Source of the DNA: Chaenocephalus aceratus
Taxonomy: Eukaryota > Chordata > Actinopteri > Perciformes > Channichthyidae
Length of the DNA stretch: 64,000 nucleotides
NCBI GenBank assembly: GCA_023974075.1
Contig: CM043797.1
Coordinates: forward strand, 29,196,023 to 29,260,022
Direction: 5' to 3'
Position numbers and translations under genes: made by a program. The first letter of the stretch is position 1; every line of letters starts with the position of its first letter. The notes beneath the pieces are model-generated. The model saw only the letters and a list, made by a program, of their open reading frames with translations, searched no databases and was not told where the DNA came from. Positions 19,336 to 29,479 of this stretch are shown piece by piece.

Positions 19336-19694
19336 AGGTGGGGTAGGTAAGTTTGAGAAACCGGCTCGAGATCGCTAGAATTTGAAAATACACAACCGGA
19401 GAAAATCTGCCACTTCCTTATAGAGCCCCTCCTCCAACACACACGAACGCGCACATGACCAATGAGGGCACGAGATACATTTTTGCCCCGATGGAAGGCT
19501 GACAGGCAGGTAGGCCATCCAATCCGATTGGTTGTACTTTTTACAGTATTACGGCTTCTACAGATGAAATTTTTGTATGGATTTTTTGTCAAAGCACTTA
19601 AGATATTCATTGCTATCGGGATGTTAAGAGCATTCCATGGAATATAACAGAAAGTGTATCTCGAGCCGGTTTCTGAAACTTACCTACCCCACCT
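19336..19694. mobile_element. MITE with TTAA duplication
   Basis: AGGTGGGGTAGGTAAGTTTG continues to AAACCGGCTCGAGA and is mirrored by TCTCGAGCCGGTTT running to CTTACCTACCCCACCT. TTAA flanks both sides (19332-19335, 19695-19698). The inverted ends are about 36 bp. TTAA targets point to piggyBac or Kolobok, and which one cannot be told without a transposase. The 359-bp body is non-coding. Confidence 0.85.
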
Positions 19695-19887
19695 TTAATG
19701 CTGAAAGAAATAAAAATGGTTTAATCAATATAAAAGCGCCTTTCTTTTTCTACAGTCATATTTAATTTATACTCTCACAGTGCTGTTGAAACAGTAACGT
19801 TGGATTAAATGTATATACAATCGATGGTCAAAAAGTATACATATGCACATTTTGCATTTGTTAGCCCATGCATATTACACTGTTTAT

Positions 19888-20185
19888 ATTTGAATCATGG
19901 AGAAGCGTTTTTAAACTTGTATAGTGTAATATCAAGAACAGTTAAATCATAGGGGAAAGCTTTGTTTAATTCACAATACTATAATTCCTTATACTGTATA
20001 GGCCACAGTCTATGGCTAATTCCATAGGCTAATTCACGCAACACTGGCCATATCTCTGCTAGTTTACAAAGTTTAGTTACAAATGACATTTATATTTGAA
20101 AAACGGTGAAGCACTTACAAAAACAATTGTATAGTGTAGGTTCAAGAACATTTAAATCAAAAGGACACGTTTTGTAAAGTTACAG
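19888..20185 (+). repeat. Diverged direct repeat, about 203 bp apart
   Basis: TTTATATTTGAA, then GAAGC, then TTGTATAGTGTA, then TCAAGAACA and TTAAATCA recur at 19886-19960 and 20089-20165 in the same order. Identity is moderate. The class is unknown. Confidence 0.45.
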
Positions 20186-20215
20186 GGTATTTTACCTTCA
20201 GAATATGCCTGGAAC

Positions 20216-20505
20216 GAGTAGCAGTGACCGCAAACTGGGTTGTTAGCTTAATACTGGGAGCATATTAGCTTCTTAGCCTGAGCTAGGTCTCGAATTTCAC
20301 GTCCGTTGTCCGCAGGTCCCGCCCGTCCCGCCCTGTCCCATCTCGGCTCCGCCTCTTTGCCCTTATTTGGAGCAGGCGGGAGTTAAAATCGACGTCACTG
20401 TCGAGCCGTTGTGGCCGACTCCGCCTACTAAGGGCTTCTCGGCAACTCTGCAGAATCCTATGGGTGACGTCACGGACCCTACGTCCATTTATATAGAAAT
20501 TGTAT
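20216..20505. repeat. Dispersed GC-rich repeat, copy B
   Basis: Same family and strand as 10560-10856. Ends with CTACGTCCATTTATATA. Copy B is the more GC-rich (GCAGGTCCCGCCCGTCCCGC). It has no coding frame. Confidence 0.6.
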
Positions 20506-20599
20506 TCATTGGGATAAACGGATACACCCCTTGAGAAGCACCATCTTTTCAAGGGGGTCCCGAAATGTATATATACAGTATGGTTTTAACTCATGAATC

Positions 20600-22226
20600 C
20601 TTTTGATATTGAACAGAAGGAAAAAAACGTCATAAAGGACTCTAATTGCAATCAAGTGATCTGAATAAAAGACATATACAGTATAACAACATTTTTGAAG
20701 TATACTGCCCCCATCTTATACAAACATAAAAAAGGACTTTTGCTGAGTCAATATTGTGGAAAATCTTTAACAACCTTCAAGCAACTCAGCACAGCAGAAC
20801 CTGAGCTATGTGTCATTTAGGGATGGCGAGCAGTTAGCTGAATGTGACTGTAAGCAAGTTTTGTGTACAGTAGCCTACAGTATGTGTGTTAGTGAATGTG
20901 ATAATGGGAAAGAAGCAAAAGCCATTTTCCCCCTCCACTTGTCCTCTTGTTCGGCTTGTTAGTGGAACACAGAAACAGAGCTGTTTCCTTAATCAACATG
21001 AATAATGTACGCCTGTTTGTTTTCACTGTATCCGAACACAGTCATTCCTCGATGTACTGTATGTGAAAGGCAAAAGGAAAGTGTATGCCGGATTGTGTGC
21101 CAACTCTTGCATGGCAATACTTTATGCATGACTGTCTCTGCACAAATAAAATCATCATTAATCATTTAATTTCAGATATTGTAATGTACAATTGTGTGCA
21201 GATGGGTTAATCGGTGTATAAATGCATAAAATATGAAAAGAAAAACACATTTAAGTAACATAACACAACAATGTGGGCCACATTAACATGCAAGCATAGT
21301 TTTAATTATTCTTGTGTTGAAATAATATGAAGCACTTGTGAGGTTGTGTGTGTAGATTTAACACCAGCAGTTCCACATGTAGTGAAAGTGCAAGTATTAT
21401 CACGTCTATAAAAAAGTAAAGGCGTGTGTATGAAGTTTATGTGTGTACATTTTATATGTTGAGCTTTTTTAACTAAAAAGTGTGTGAACATGCGTGACTG
21501 TGAGATGAGTGTGAGTAGTGTTTGTCAATAGCTGAAGATACTTAGAGTGTTTTGGGTGGGCTTTAGTCGGAAAGCTGTACATTTCTTTTTTAATCTCAGC
21601 GTTTACTCTGTTCACCTGTTTCAAGAACACGTTTATTTTGTGTCTCACAATCTTACCCCAGTTTTTTGTTCCCACAACATCAATCTGCCTCTCCTGTTGA
21701 GCACCCTGTAAGAAAGCACCAAGATAGTAATGGCTTTTACAGTGCTGTGAAAACAACAAAACACTTTATTTTCTAATCAATGAAACTATGTTCTCTCAAT
21801 ATATTCAACACTGCCTATCTTCTCGGAAACCACCACAACAACTCAAGCAAACCATTTTACAAGTGTAATGGAGGTCATTTTTACCTGAATAGCTTCTGCA
21901 GTACTAAAGACAAGTTAACAACAGCACAAAGGTGGAGCTCTCTCACAGACATTTATTAACTTCGAACACTCTGTTCCGTGCACACTGATTAAATCTAGTC
22001 TAAATGAGTAATCCAAACTCTGGATCAGTCGTGAAGCATGATTATGGCAACAGTTTTCCATCTTCATCATATGGAAGGAGAATGATTTGTCTAATCATGG
22101 ATACATTTGTTCTCATTATTATATCGTCTTCTTGGGAATTGTTGTTGCAATCGCATTGACACACAAAATCCAATCATTATCTTATTTGCAAAAGGCATTA
22201 GAGTCGAAATATGATAATGTATGTAC
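20600..22226. other. Unique-looking non-coding stretch
   Basis: Average composition and no TE termini. A 96-residue minus frame (21759-21469, FLQGAQQERQIDVVGTKN, then KINVFLKQVNRVNAEIKKEM) is Lys-rich and unrecognised. It might be a small exon or chance. Confidence 0.35.
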
Positions 22227-22462
22227 TGTAGTGCCGAGAGATATGGAGTCAGAGGCGGTGCAAGGAAGGTGCAAGAATAGTAATTTATTCACAAGTTGCA
22301 AAGGACATGTTGTCGGGTCACAGCCCGGGTCGACAAGAGAGAGAGCCAAGAGGGCACACACTATTTATAGGTAACCCATAACATGTCCGTGTGGGAACAA
22401 TAACCGCAACTGTAGTTCCAAGTTTGAATTATGTCCCAGTGGTTAAATAGGTGGTCACCACA
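22227..22462 (-). repeat. LTR (3' LTR of the minus-strand element)
   Basis: Runs from TGTAGTGCCGAGAGATATGG to GGTGGTCACCACA in plus coordinates. It matches the other LTR almost base for base outside the nested insertion. Confidence 0.85.
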
Positions 22463-23677
22463 CAAGCCCCCCCAGAATTCAAACATGGCAAAAAAATATA
22501 TCCCTACGTCCGTGGAGGAAGCACCACAAGGGCCGAGGAGGGTGGGGCCGCAGGTGAGGACCGGGCCATGGAACGGGCCATGGAACGGGCCATGGAACGG
22601 GCCATGGAACGGGCCATGGAACGGGCCACGAAAGGGGCCGCAGGAGAGGGCAGGGGCCCTAATGAGGGCGAGGGCACCCCCACCGGGGGCGGGCCGGAAC
22701 GGGCCGTCGTAAGGGGGCCGCAGTAGGTGTCACGGAGAACCCAGCAGGAAAGAGCGCAACCCGGCCGCAGGCAGACGCACAACGGCGGCGGGCACGAAGT
22801 CCTCGGCAGGCGTCGAGGTATCCCCGGGAAGCAGGAGAGCAACCTGGCCGCAGGCAGACGTGCCGCAGGCAGACGTGCCGCAGGCAGACGTGCCGCAGGC
22901 AGACGTGCCGCGGCGGCGGGCATGAAGTCCTCAGCAGGCGCTGAGGCATCCCCGGGAAGCAGGAGAGGCCAGACAGGGTCCCGGAGCGCGCCACCCATGG
23001 GCCGATGGAGCATGGGCGACGTCCGGAACTGTCGGGGTGAGAGGGGGTCCAGGAGTGCACCACCCAGGCGCCGATGAACGTGAGTGGCGTCTGGATATAC
23101 ACGGAAGGCAGGAGAGGCCAGACAGGCTCCGGAGCGCGCCACCCACGGGCCGATGGCAGCATGGGCGACGTCCAAAACCGTCGAGGCGAGACAGGGTCCA
23201 GGAGTGCACCACCCAGGCGTCGATGAAAACGTGAGTGGCGTCTGGAACCGCCGTCGAGGTGGTGAAAAAGGTGAGAGTGTCCACATGAGGTCAACCGGCT
23301 GGTCGAACCTCCTCTTCGGCATCAGAAAAAAACTCAAAAGGGCCGATAGCCGTTAGCACTAGCCGTCGTTAGCCCCACGTGGTTAGCAGCCGGGACGTGC
23401 AGCCGCCCGCCCCGAAGAACAAACCCACGAGGTAGCAATGGGGTTGCTGGTCGACCCAGCAGGTCGTGCATCGTCCCCCCGTTGGATAGAAAGCCGATGC
23501 GACGGCGAGCAACGTCTCCAGCCTTCTGCGGAGCGCGCACCGAGCCTCAGTCCGCGTGCCGGTGGCAGCCACGGACGTCTCCAATCAAACCCCGGCATTT
23601 CGAGAAAGGAACTCGAGTTCCTTTTGCCGTGTTCGGCTCCGTCCCGGAAACTTCTCAAGACGTATCAGGGTCACCAG
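22463..23677 (-). repeat. Non-coding interior with nested minisatellites
   Basis: It contains five CCATGGAACGGG units (22566-22625), four GCCGCAGGCAGACGT units (22851-22910) and two to three longer diverged units of about 60-130 bp built of GGCGGCGGGCAT, ATCCCCGGGAAGCAGGAGAG, GGAGCGCGCCACCCA and GAGTGCACCACCCAGGCG. Both strands stay open for up to 277 codons because of the repeats and the high GC content. I see no gag motif. Confidence 0.7.
23660..23677 (-). other. Primer-binding site, tRNA-Trp-like
   Basis: Directly inside the 5' LTR the minus strand reads C then TGGTGACCCTGATACGT. The first nine bases fit the tRNA-Trp 3' end (complement TGGTGACCC). After that the match is partial. The tRNA assignment is tentative. 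Confidence 0.45.
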
Positions 23678-24493
23678 TGTAGTGCCGAGAGATATGGAGT
23701 CAGAGGCGGTGCAAGGAAGGTGCAAGAATAGTAATTTATTCACAAGTTGCAAAGGACATGTTGTCGGGTCACAGCCTGGGTCGACAAGAGAGAGCCAAGA
23801 GGGCACTGTAAACCGTGATCGTTTTTCTCGCGTCCAGGAGAGAAGCTTAAAAAGGAGACTAAATGGAGTCTCTGAGAAGGTTCAAAATTGGTACTTCAAT
23901 TAATAAAAAGCGCGGTAATGTTACAAACAGGATATTGTTCAGTCAGGAGAGAAATGCTGCAGCTTCCTCTCCCAGGTGCTGGCCGTGCAGAAGAGAGCTT
24001 ACAAGCATTCGTCCTTCCCGCTTGCTGGCTGTTCGCTCCTCCTCTCTGTGAGCTGTAGTGACGTAGGAGACTTCCCCCCTCGTTCTCCTGTGTCCGATAT
24101 CGCGTTAAACAGAGGATTTCGCCATTTTACATTCATTGCTTACTTCCACATGCCTTTTCTCCTCCTTATCTCTTTCATAACTGTATATGTAATACATGTT
24201 AACGGCGTCAATAGCCACTTTAATGATACTAATGGGCGGTAGTCCCGGAAGTCGTCATGAAGGATTTTCAGAATAAAAGCTTGGTATTGAGAACTTCCGG
24301 TTTTTTCCAGAATAAAATAGCATTTAAACTGACGGTATGTTTAAGGTACATTATGCCATAACACATTGATTTTAATTTATAACAGCACACACTGTGTATA
24401 GGTAACCCATAATATGTCCGTGTGGGAACAATAACCGCAACTGTCGTTCCAAGTTTGAATTATGTCCCAGTGGTTAAATCAGTGGTCACCACA
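23678..24493 (-). repeat. LTR (5' LTR), interrupted by a solo LTR
   Basis: The first 129 bases (23678-23806) and the last 105 (24389-24493) match 22227-22462. The gap is filled by the 578-bp solo LTR with a GCAC duplication. Without it the two LTRs differ at few positions. Confidence 0.8.
23807..24384 (+). repeat. Nested solo LTR with 4-bp duplication
   Basis: Starts TGTAAACCGTGATCG, ends TTTATAACA, and is flanked by GCAC at 23803-23806 and 24385-24388. The other copy of the host LTR has the empty site (GGGCACACACTA). It contains CAGAATAAAAGC and CAGAATAAAATAG polyadenylation-type signals near 24270 and 24310 on the plus strand. A 4-bp duplication is usual for several endogenous retrovirus groups and some other LTR elements. 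No internal region remains, so the family is undecided. Confidence 0.8.
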
Positions 24494-24688
24494 GTAGCCT
24501 ACCTAGATTAATCATTGGTATATTTGACCTTTGAACAGTGTAATGCTCTATTGTGTTACATGTTTTCTTGACATTATTTAAGTTGTGTTTCTTTTCAAAG
24601 TTACTGTCTGTCTTTAGTGTCCAAGAGGACACATCTCGGCAAAGGTTTTAGAGTAAAAATACTTTAAATATAGCGTACATGTATAAAC

Positions 24689-24890
24689 AGGGCTGCACAT
24701 AACTGGTGCGCAGGTGCGCATGCGCACCTCCGCCAAAAAAAGAGCACCGTGTCATTTGAAAAAAGGCGCATTTGCGTACCAACATTGAGAGAGAGGGAGA
24801 GAGAGAAGAGAGTGAAGGAAGGAGAGAGGAGAGAGAAGAGAGAAGAGAGAGAGAGAGAAATATATTTGCAAGTTGCATATGAACCTATGA
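24689..24890 (+). repeat. hAT-like end fragment and GA-rich tract
   Basis: CAGGGCTGCACATAACTGG followed by GTGCGCAGGTGCGCATGCGC is a hAT-like terminus. A GAGAGAGGGAGAGAGAG microsatellite fills 24786-24858. The other end is not found. Confidence 0.4.
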
Positions 24891-25259
24891 CAGGGGTGTC
24901 AAACTCAAGGCCCGGGGGCCAAATCCGGCCCGAGACTTCATTTGATGTGGCCCGCAAGAGCTTGCAAAGAATATAATACGTTTATTATACGGTTACATGC
25001 AGTGTGCGAAATACCCGTCAATAATCGGGGGGGTCCCCATCTCCCGTTTATTGTGCAATATTCCGGTCGAAGATTTCTCAATATGCAGTAGGCCTATGCA
25101 ATATTTCATGGATGCAATCCAAGACAATCAGTAGTAGCAGCGTTTCTCAACCGGGCGCTGTCAAATAATTATATATTCTAACGTTCATATGAATGAATAC
25201 GCGACCGTTAAAGAGCCATCTGTTTTCGATTCTATGCGAGGAAATGGGAGCAGAGCTGG

Positions 25260-25260
<1 letters not shown>

Positions 25261-25350
<90 letters not shown>

Positions 25351-25412
25351 GTGCTCTGCGTGTAGGGAGGGGCGGGCCTGCACGCACGCACGCACACACA
25401 CACACACACACG

Positions 25413-25486
<74 letters not shown>

Positions 25487-25588
25487 GCGTGATCTGCATG
25501 TAGGGAGGGGCGGGCCTGCACACACCTTCACACCCACACACAGTCTGCGTGGTCTGCGTGTAGGGAGGTGCGGGCCTGCACACACCCA

Positions 25589-25683
<95 letters not shown>
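25261..25683 (+). repeat. (CA)n microsatellites alternating with a 38-bp GC unit
   Basis: Three long (CA)n tracts (25261-25347, 25396-25482, 25590-25683) are separated by GCGTGnTCTGCGTGTAGGG then AGGGGCGGGCCTGCACAC at 25349, 25486 and 25547. Translations of these tracts on either strand give Cys-Val or His-Thr runs and are not genes. Confidence 0.95.
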
Positions 25684-25686
<3 letters not shown>

Positions 25687-25793
25687 CTTGAACGCCAAGG
25701 CTAATTAAGCTATTCTTAACCCCGGAATCCACACAGGACATACGCACACGCTCATCTTATGCACAGCAAAGATCGGAAAAATAGTCTTTTACC

Positions 25794-28072
25794 TTAAGTG
25801 AGAATAGACCAAAGATGCCTTGGCTCGACTTCTTCTCGTTGCCGTCCTGGTTTCCAAGAAGAAGAGAGACGATGTCCTGCTTTAATCCAGCTTTTCACGA
25901 ACGGCACTGGGTCGAATTTGTCCAAAGGGGGTCCGTTTAGGTCCACAAACAGAAGCGAAGACAGGCTCTCCTCACGCAACCTGTTGCGGCTCTGGTTGTC
26001 GGTGTTATTCACGGCGGAAAAGCCTCTCTCGCACTCAGCAGACGTGGGGAGGTAAGTGCGACTTGCTATGCAAAGCCGTTCCAGTGTTTTGCCTGGTGGA
26101 GTGCCCTGCAATTTCCAGTCTCTAAACTGCTCCACGGCCTCCCCGGCTGGTTCTCCGAGCGATTTAGCCAGACGGTGCACTTCTTGTTCGCCAAACAAAG
26201 TCAAGTATTCCTGCTCTCCAGGCCAAAAGCGCTTATCAAGAGCTTTGAGCGTCTGGACCAAGCTTGACTCCGGTAAGCTCTTGGTTAGAGTAGCAACCAC
26301 CGATTCATAAAAACGAGGCTTGTTTATTTTCCCCCTGCCTTCTGTCAGCTCTACGTCCTTAAAAAAGCCCGATGAGACGCCCTGTTCAGCCTTCTTCGTT
26401 GATCTCCCCCTGGTCGTCTTCATGGCGGTCAACACATTTATGGTTTGTTTGATGTGGACACTTGAGTCCACAAGTGTCATTTCTCTTCTCTGCAGCTTGA
26501 GAGACAGGCTCTGGAGTTCACGCAGGATGTCTTTCATGACAGCCAAATCTTCCACGAATCCTGAGTTGGTTAGGTGCTTGAAAAGTCCCTTGTATTTTTG
26601 CCTCTCAAGATCATTACGTGATGCGTTCTCACTGGATGTTTTAAAATGGAGTGCAAGTGCGGGGAAATCTTTCCATACAGCTTTTACTGTTTTAAAGCTG
26701 CTGGCAACCCATCTGATGGTGAAAATCTGACCTATTTTCAGTATTTCCATGTTGAGCTCGGCCGCTGCTTCTTTCAGCAATCTGGAATTCCTGGTTGACT
26801 GATTGTAGAGTGAGTATAAATGTGAAATAAATATCTCAAACTGATTAGTGCCACCCACTTATTTAAGAGCATCTTTGACTGACAGTTCTAGTCTGTGCGC
26901 CAGGCAGTGTACAGACTGCACGTTCGGAAACTTGTTTTTGAGCCTGACGACAAGCCCACTGGCTTTTCCCGTGAGCACTGCAGCCCCATCGGTGGCTATG
27001 CTTATTAGGTGCGTCTTGAAAAAGTCATCATCCATTCCAGCTTTATATAGACTCGCCATCATTGAGTTATAAATTGATTCAGCATCGACCCCATCTGTAA
27101 ATTCCACGATATCCAGGAACACATTATCTACATCCCCCTTACCACTGACATCACATCTTACGTAAATGATTAGATAGGGACGACCGTGAACGGTACTTTC
27201 ATCAATTGTGATTGATACCTTTGAATCCATTTATTTCACATTAGAGACGAACTTGCGGCGCATTTCCTTTGCAATGTGACTTATTATTTCTGCGCATGCA
27301 TGGTCAGATTTGTGGATATTCCCAACTTCGGCTCCATTCAGCTCCTGCATTGTCATGAGGGGGTTGCGCTTTTTATAAGATAGCCTTTCCTTTGCTACGG
27401 TGTAAGCTGTTCTAAACGAGACTGTTGTTTTCTTGAGTAAATCAGACTGTATATCAATGAAACAGTTTGGGAGGGTTTCTTTGCGTGGGCCTGGCTGTCC
27501 CTGTGTTTGTAGATCTTCTTTCGTAGCTGTTTTGCATCAGGGCTAGTAACATCACCATTGATCCATTCTTCCGCGAGGTGTAAACCCGGTCCCTTTAGCA
27601 GCAACGTTTTTGCTTTCCTACACACTAAGCATCCTAACTTTCCAGCCTTAATGTCAAGCCAGGGGTTGCGGTCTTTCCATTCGCCCACCTGCTTCGTTGT
27701 CCAACCAGCCAGCGGAAAGTCACTAGCAGTAGCAGCTACCTCCGCAACTGCTGCGTCTTCTGAGTGCTCTGCCTCAACTTCACCTCCTTCTGGGGAGTGA
27801 CTGGGCGGGACAGGAGCCCCTGACTCGCTAACGGTTCTGGTAGCGAGTGCTGTGCTAGCTGCTGCATCATCAGCATCATCTCTGGGTGTCTCTTGGTCAT
27901 CTCGTGGTGTCACTTTTTTGGATGTGAACCCAAAGTGCGCGAGTGAAACACTTTGGTTTAGCTTTCTCTTAGACATTGTAGTCCTCTCTAATGTAACGTC
28001 TTTCTCTCCTCTTTGCCGCGCGTGGCTAATTTGCATAATTTGTGTCCGCGTCACGCAGAGTACCCGCATCAC
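25794..28072 (-). pseudogene. hAT transposase pseudogene, KIAA1586/ZNF862-like
   Basis: The reading starts near MSKRKLNQSVSLAHFGFTSK (ATG about 27976), passes a zinc-finger-like segment (AGKLGCLVCRKAKTLLLKG, then HRDSQAH), and continues after a frame change near 27440. The catalytic core follows: VSITIDESTVHGRPYLIIY (first Asp region), LISIATDGAAVLTGKASG (second Asp) and HCLAHRLELSVKDALK. The end is the hAT dimerisation motif (LPTSAECERGFSAVNNTDNQ, then NRLREESLSSLLFVDLNGPP). Defects visible: the frame change near 27440, a stop just before MDSKVS (about 27232), and an in-frame TAA after DALK (26856-26858). About 650 residues are covered, near full length. The three inactivating lesions are few, so the copy is fairly young. 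Confidence 0.88.
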
Positions 28073-28626
28073 GGCGGCTGGCTCTGCTTTTGACAGCCAA
28101 AATAGAAGTTATGTGTGAATAAATGTTTTGAATTATGAATACTGGACATAGTAAGCTTAAAAACATTTTAGTGACCATTGCAAGTGACAAATACATATTA
28201 TAATTTCAGACCCCCCCTACATTTAGCTGTTGAGGCTTTCAGGGGGGCTCAGGTGTTAATCGGGGGGGTCGAGCTCCCCCGGACCCCCCGTATTTCGCAC
28301 ACTGGTTACATGCCACTTTACAGAAGCAGGTTGCCCATAAACTACATGTCCCACAATGCATCTCGTTTTGTGACATGCGCACAGAAGAAACTTGCAATTA
28401 TTTGCCCTGGACTTCTGCTTTCAGACGTAGTTAATCACTAAGTTATTACCCTATCCGATAATAATCCAATTCAGAGGCAATAATGTCATAATACATTATT
28501 TGATATATATTATATATTTATATATGTATATTTATATAGTTACCACCGGCCCTTTGAGTGCAACCATAATGCTAATGTGGCCCGCGATGAAATTTAGTTT
28601 GACACCCCTGACCTATGATATGAACT

Positions 28627-29470
28627 CAGGGCCGGCCCGTAGCACTAGCGTAATAGATGTTCGCCTAGGGCGCCAGATCTGTGGAGGCGCTGCGCTGGCA
28701 GCTCTGGGAGGGAAACAAACATTTTTGACCGTTGGTGCTTATCCTAATGTTCGGCCTTGATGTAACAATATTCATAATTAAGTAAATGTAACACCCTTTT
28801 CATCCCGGTTACACGTTTCATTTGCCCTGTACGATGGGCGCTGTAAGTGATGAAAATGGGGAATGTTGGCTTATCTGGCGCCCGCAGCTCACAGCCAAAG
28901 TGCGAGTGAGCGTGGGAGCGAGCGAGGGTGCACCGGTACCAGCGCTGTTGTTATTAGAATCTGGTGCCGTGCTAGCTGCTCTAACGGATATGAGAAGAAG
29001 ATGTGTCTACAATAATGTGGAGGGAGAGTCCTCTCCAGTCAGACTGAGAGGCTGATAACTACAGCTCAGTGAGGTAAGGAGTGTTTAGATAGTTCACTTC
29101 TTTAGTCTTTAGTTCAAACGGTTTGATCACAATTGATGTAAACACATATTTCCAAGGCACTCCTTTTTTTATTGGGATAAACACGTTTGAAATCATTCCA
29201 ATGTATACTATAGGACAGTAACCACAAATATTCTTTAAAACTGGAGAGATAAAAACAAATGCATAAATAAATAAATGTTAAGGTAAAATAAGATATGAAT
29301 GAACAACACAAATAAAATAAGTTACATTCATTTGTTATTGGCTATGGTAGGTTATTGTTATGTTCACATACTTAGAATGTAAAGTAATGTACAGTAGATT
29401 TGGATTTACAATGTAAGGTACACAACTGATAAGTTAAGTGTTTGTGCATGTAGAATTTTTCTAATAAAGT
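28627..29470 (+). repeat. hAT-like end and non-coding exon shared with 2.5-3.3 kb
   Basis: CAGGGCCGGCCCGTAGCACT at 28627 is a hAT-like terminus. From about 29010 to 29400 it matches 2807-3250, including GAGAGTCCTCTCC, CTGATAACTACAGCTCA and a GTAAGG donor-like site at about 29073. The right end is not found. No transposase frame is seen. Confidence 0.45.
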
Positions 29471-29479
29471 AATGTATCC

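Larger units (their letters stand above)
22227..24493 (-). mobile_element. Non-coding LTR retrotransposon, minus strand
   Basis: Two copies of a 236-bp LTR flank 1.2 kb of non-coding DNA. The orientation is minus: the LTR has a minus-strand AATAAA (GTGAATAAATTACTATTC) near its 3' end, a primer-binding-like TGGTGACCCTGATACGTC lies just inside the 5' LTR (before 23678), and a G-rich polypurine tract (CTGGGGGGGGCTTG) lies just before the 3' LTR (after 22462). The interior has no gag or pol, only tandem repeats. Outer flanks GTAC/GTAG match at three of four bases. It would rely on proteins of an autonomous relative. Confidence 0.72.
25000..28304 (-). mobile_element. hAT transposon, 3.3 kb, with transposase pseudogene
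   Basis: CAGTGTGCGAAATACCCGTC (25000) and GTATTTCGCACACTG (to 28304) are inverted ends. GTTACATG is duplicated at 24992-24999 and 28305-28312. A minus-strand transposase fills 25794-28072. The 5' third in plus coordinates is (CA)n microsatellite. It is inserted in the MITE above, so it is the younger of the two. The terminus CAGTGTGCGAAA also occurs on the element at 46138-47967. Confidence 0.93.
24891..28610. mobile_element. hAT MITE (CAGGGGTGTCAAACTC family), split by a larger hAT
   Basis: CAGGGGTGTCAAACTCAAGG at 24891 is mirrored by AGTTTGACACCCCTG ending 28610. ACCTATGA flanks both sides (24883-24890, 28611-28618), an 8-bp hAT duplication. Without the nested element the MITE is about 407 bp. 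It shares its ends and the GGCCCGGGGGCCAAAT core with the element at 52120-52633. Confidence 0.92.

Noticed and set aside
21469..21759. 96-residue Lys-rich minus frame as a host exon
   Set aside because: No recognised domain and no splice partners. Mentioned only as a possibility in the stretch description.
22227..22462. First reading of this LTR element as plus strand
   Set aside because: The polyadenylation signal, primer-binding-like site and polypurine tract all fit the minus strand.
25147..25747. Long open frames of Cys-Val, His-Thr or Arg-Val repeats on both strands
   Set aside because: They are translations of (CA)n/(GT)n microsatellites, open because the repeat contains no stop in any frame.
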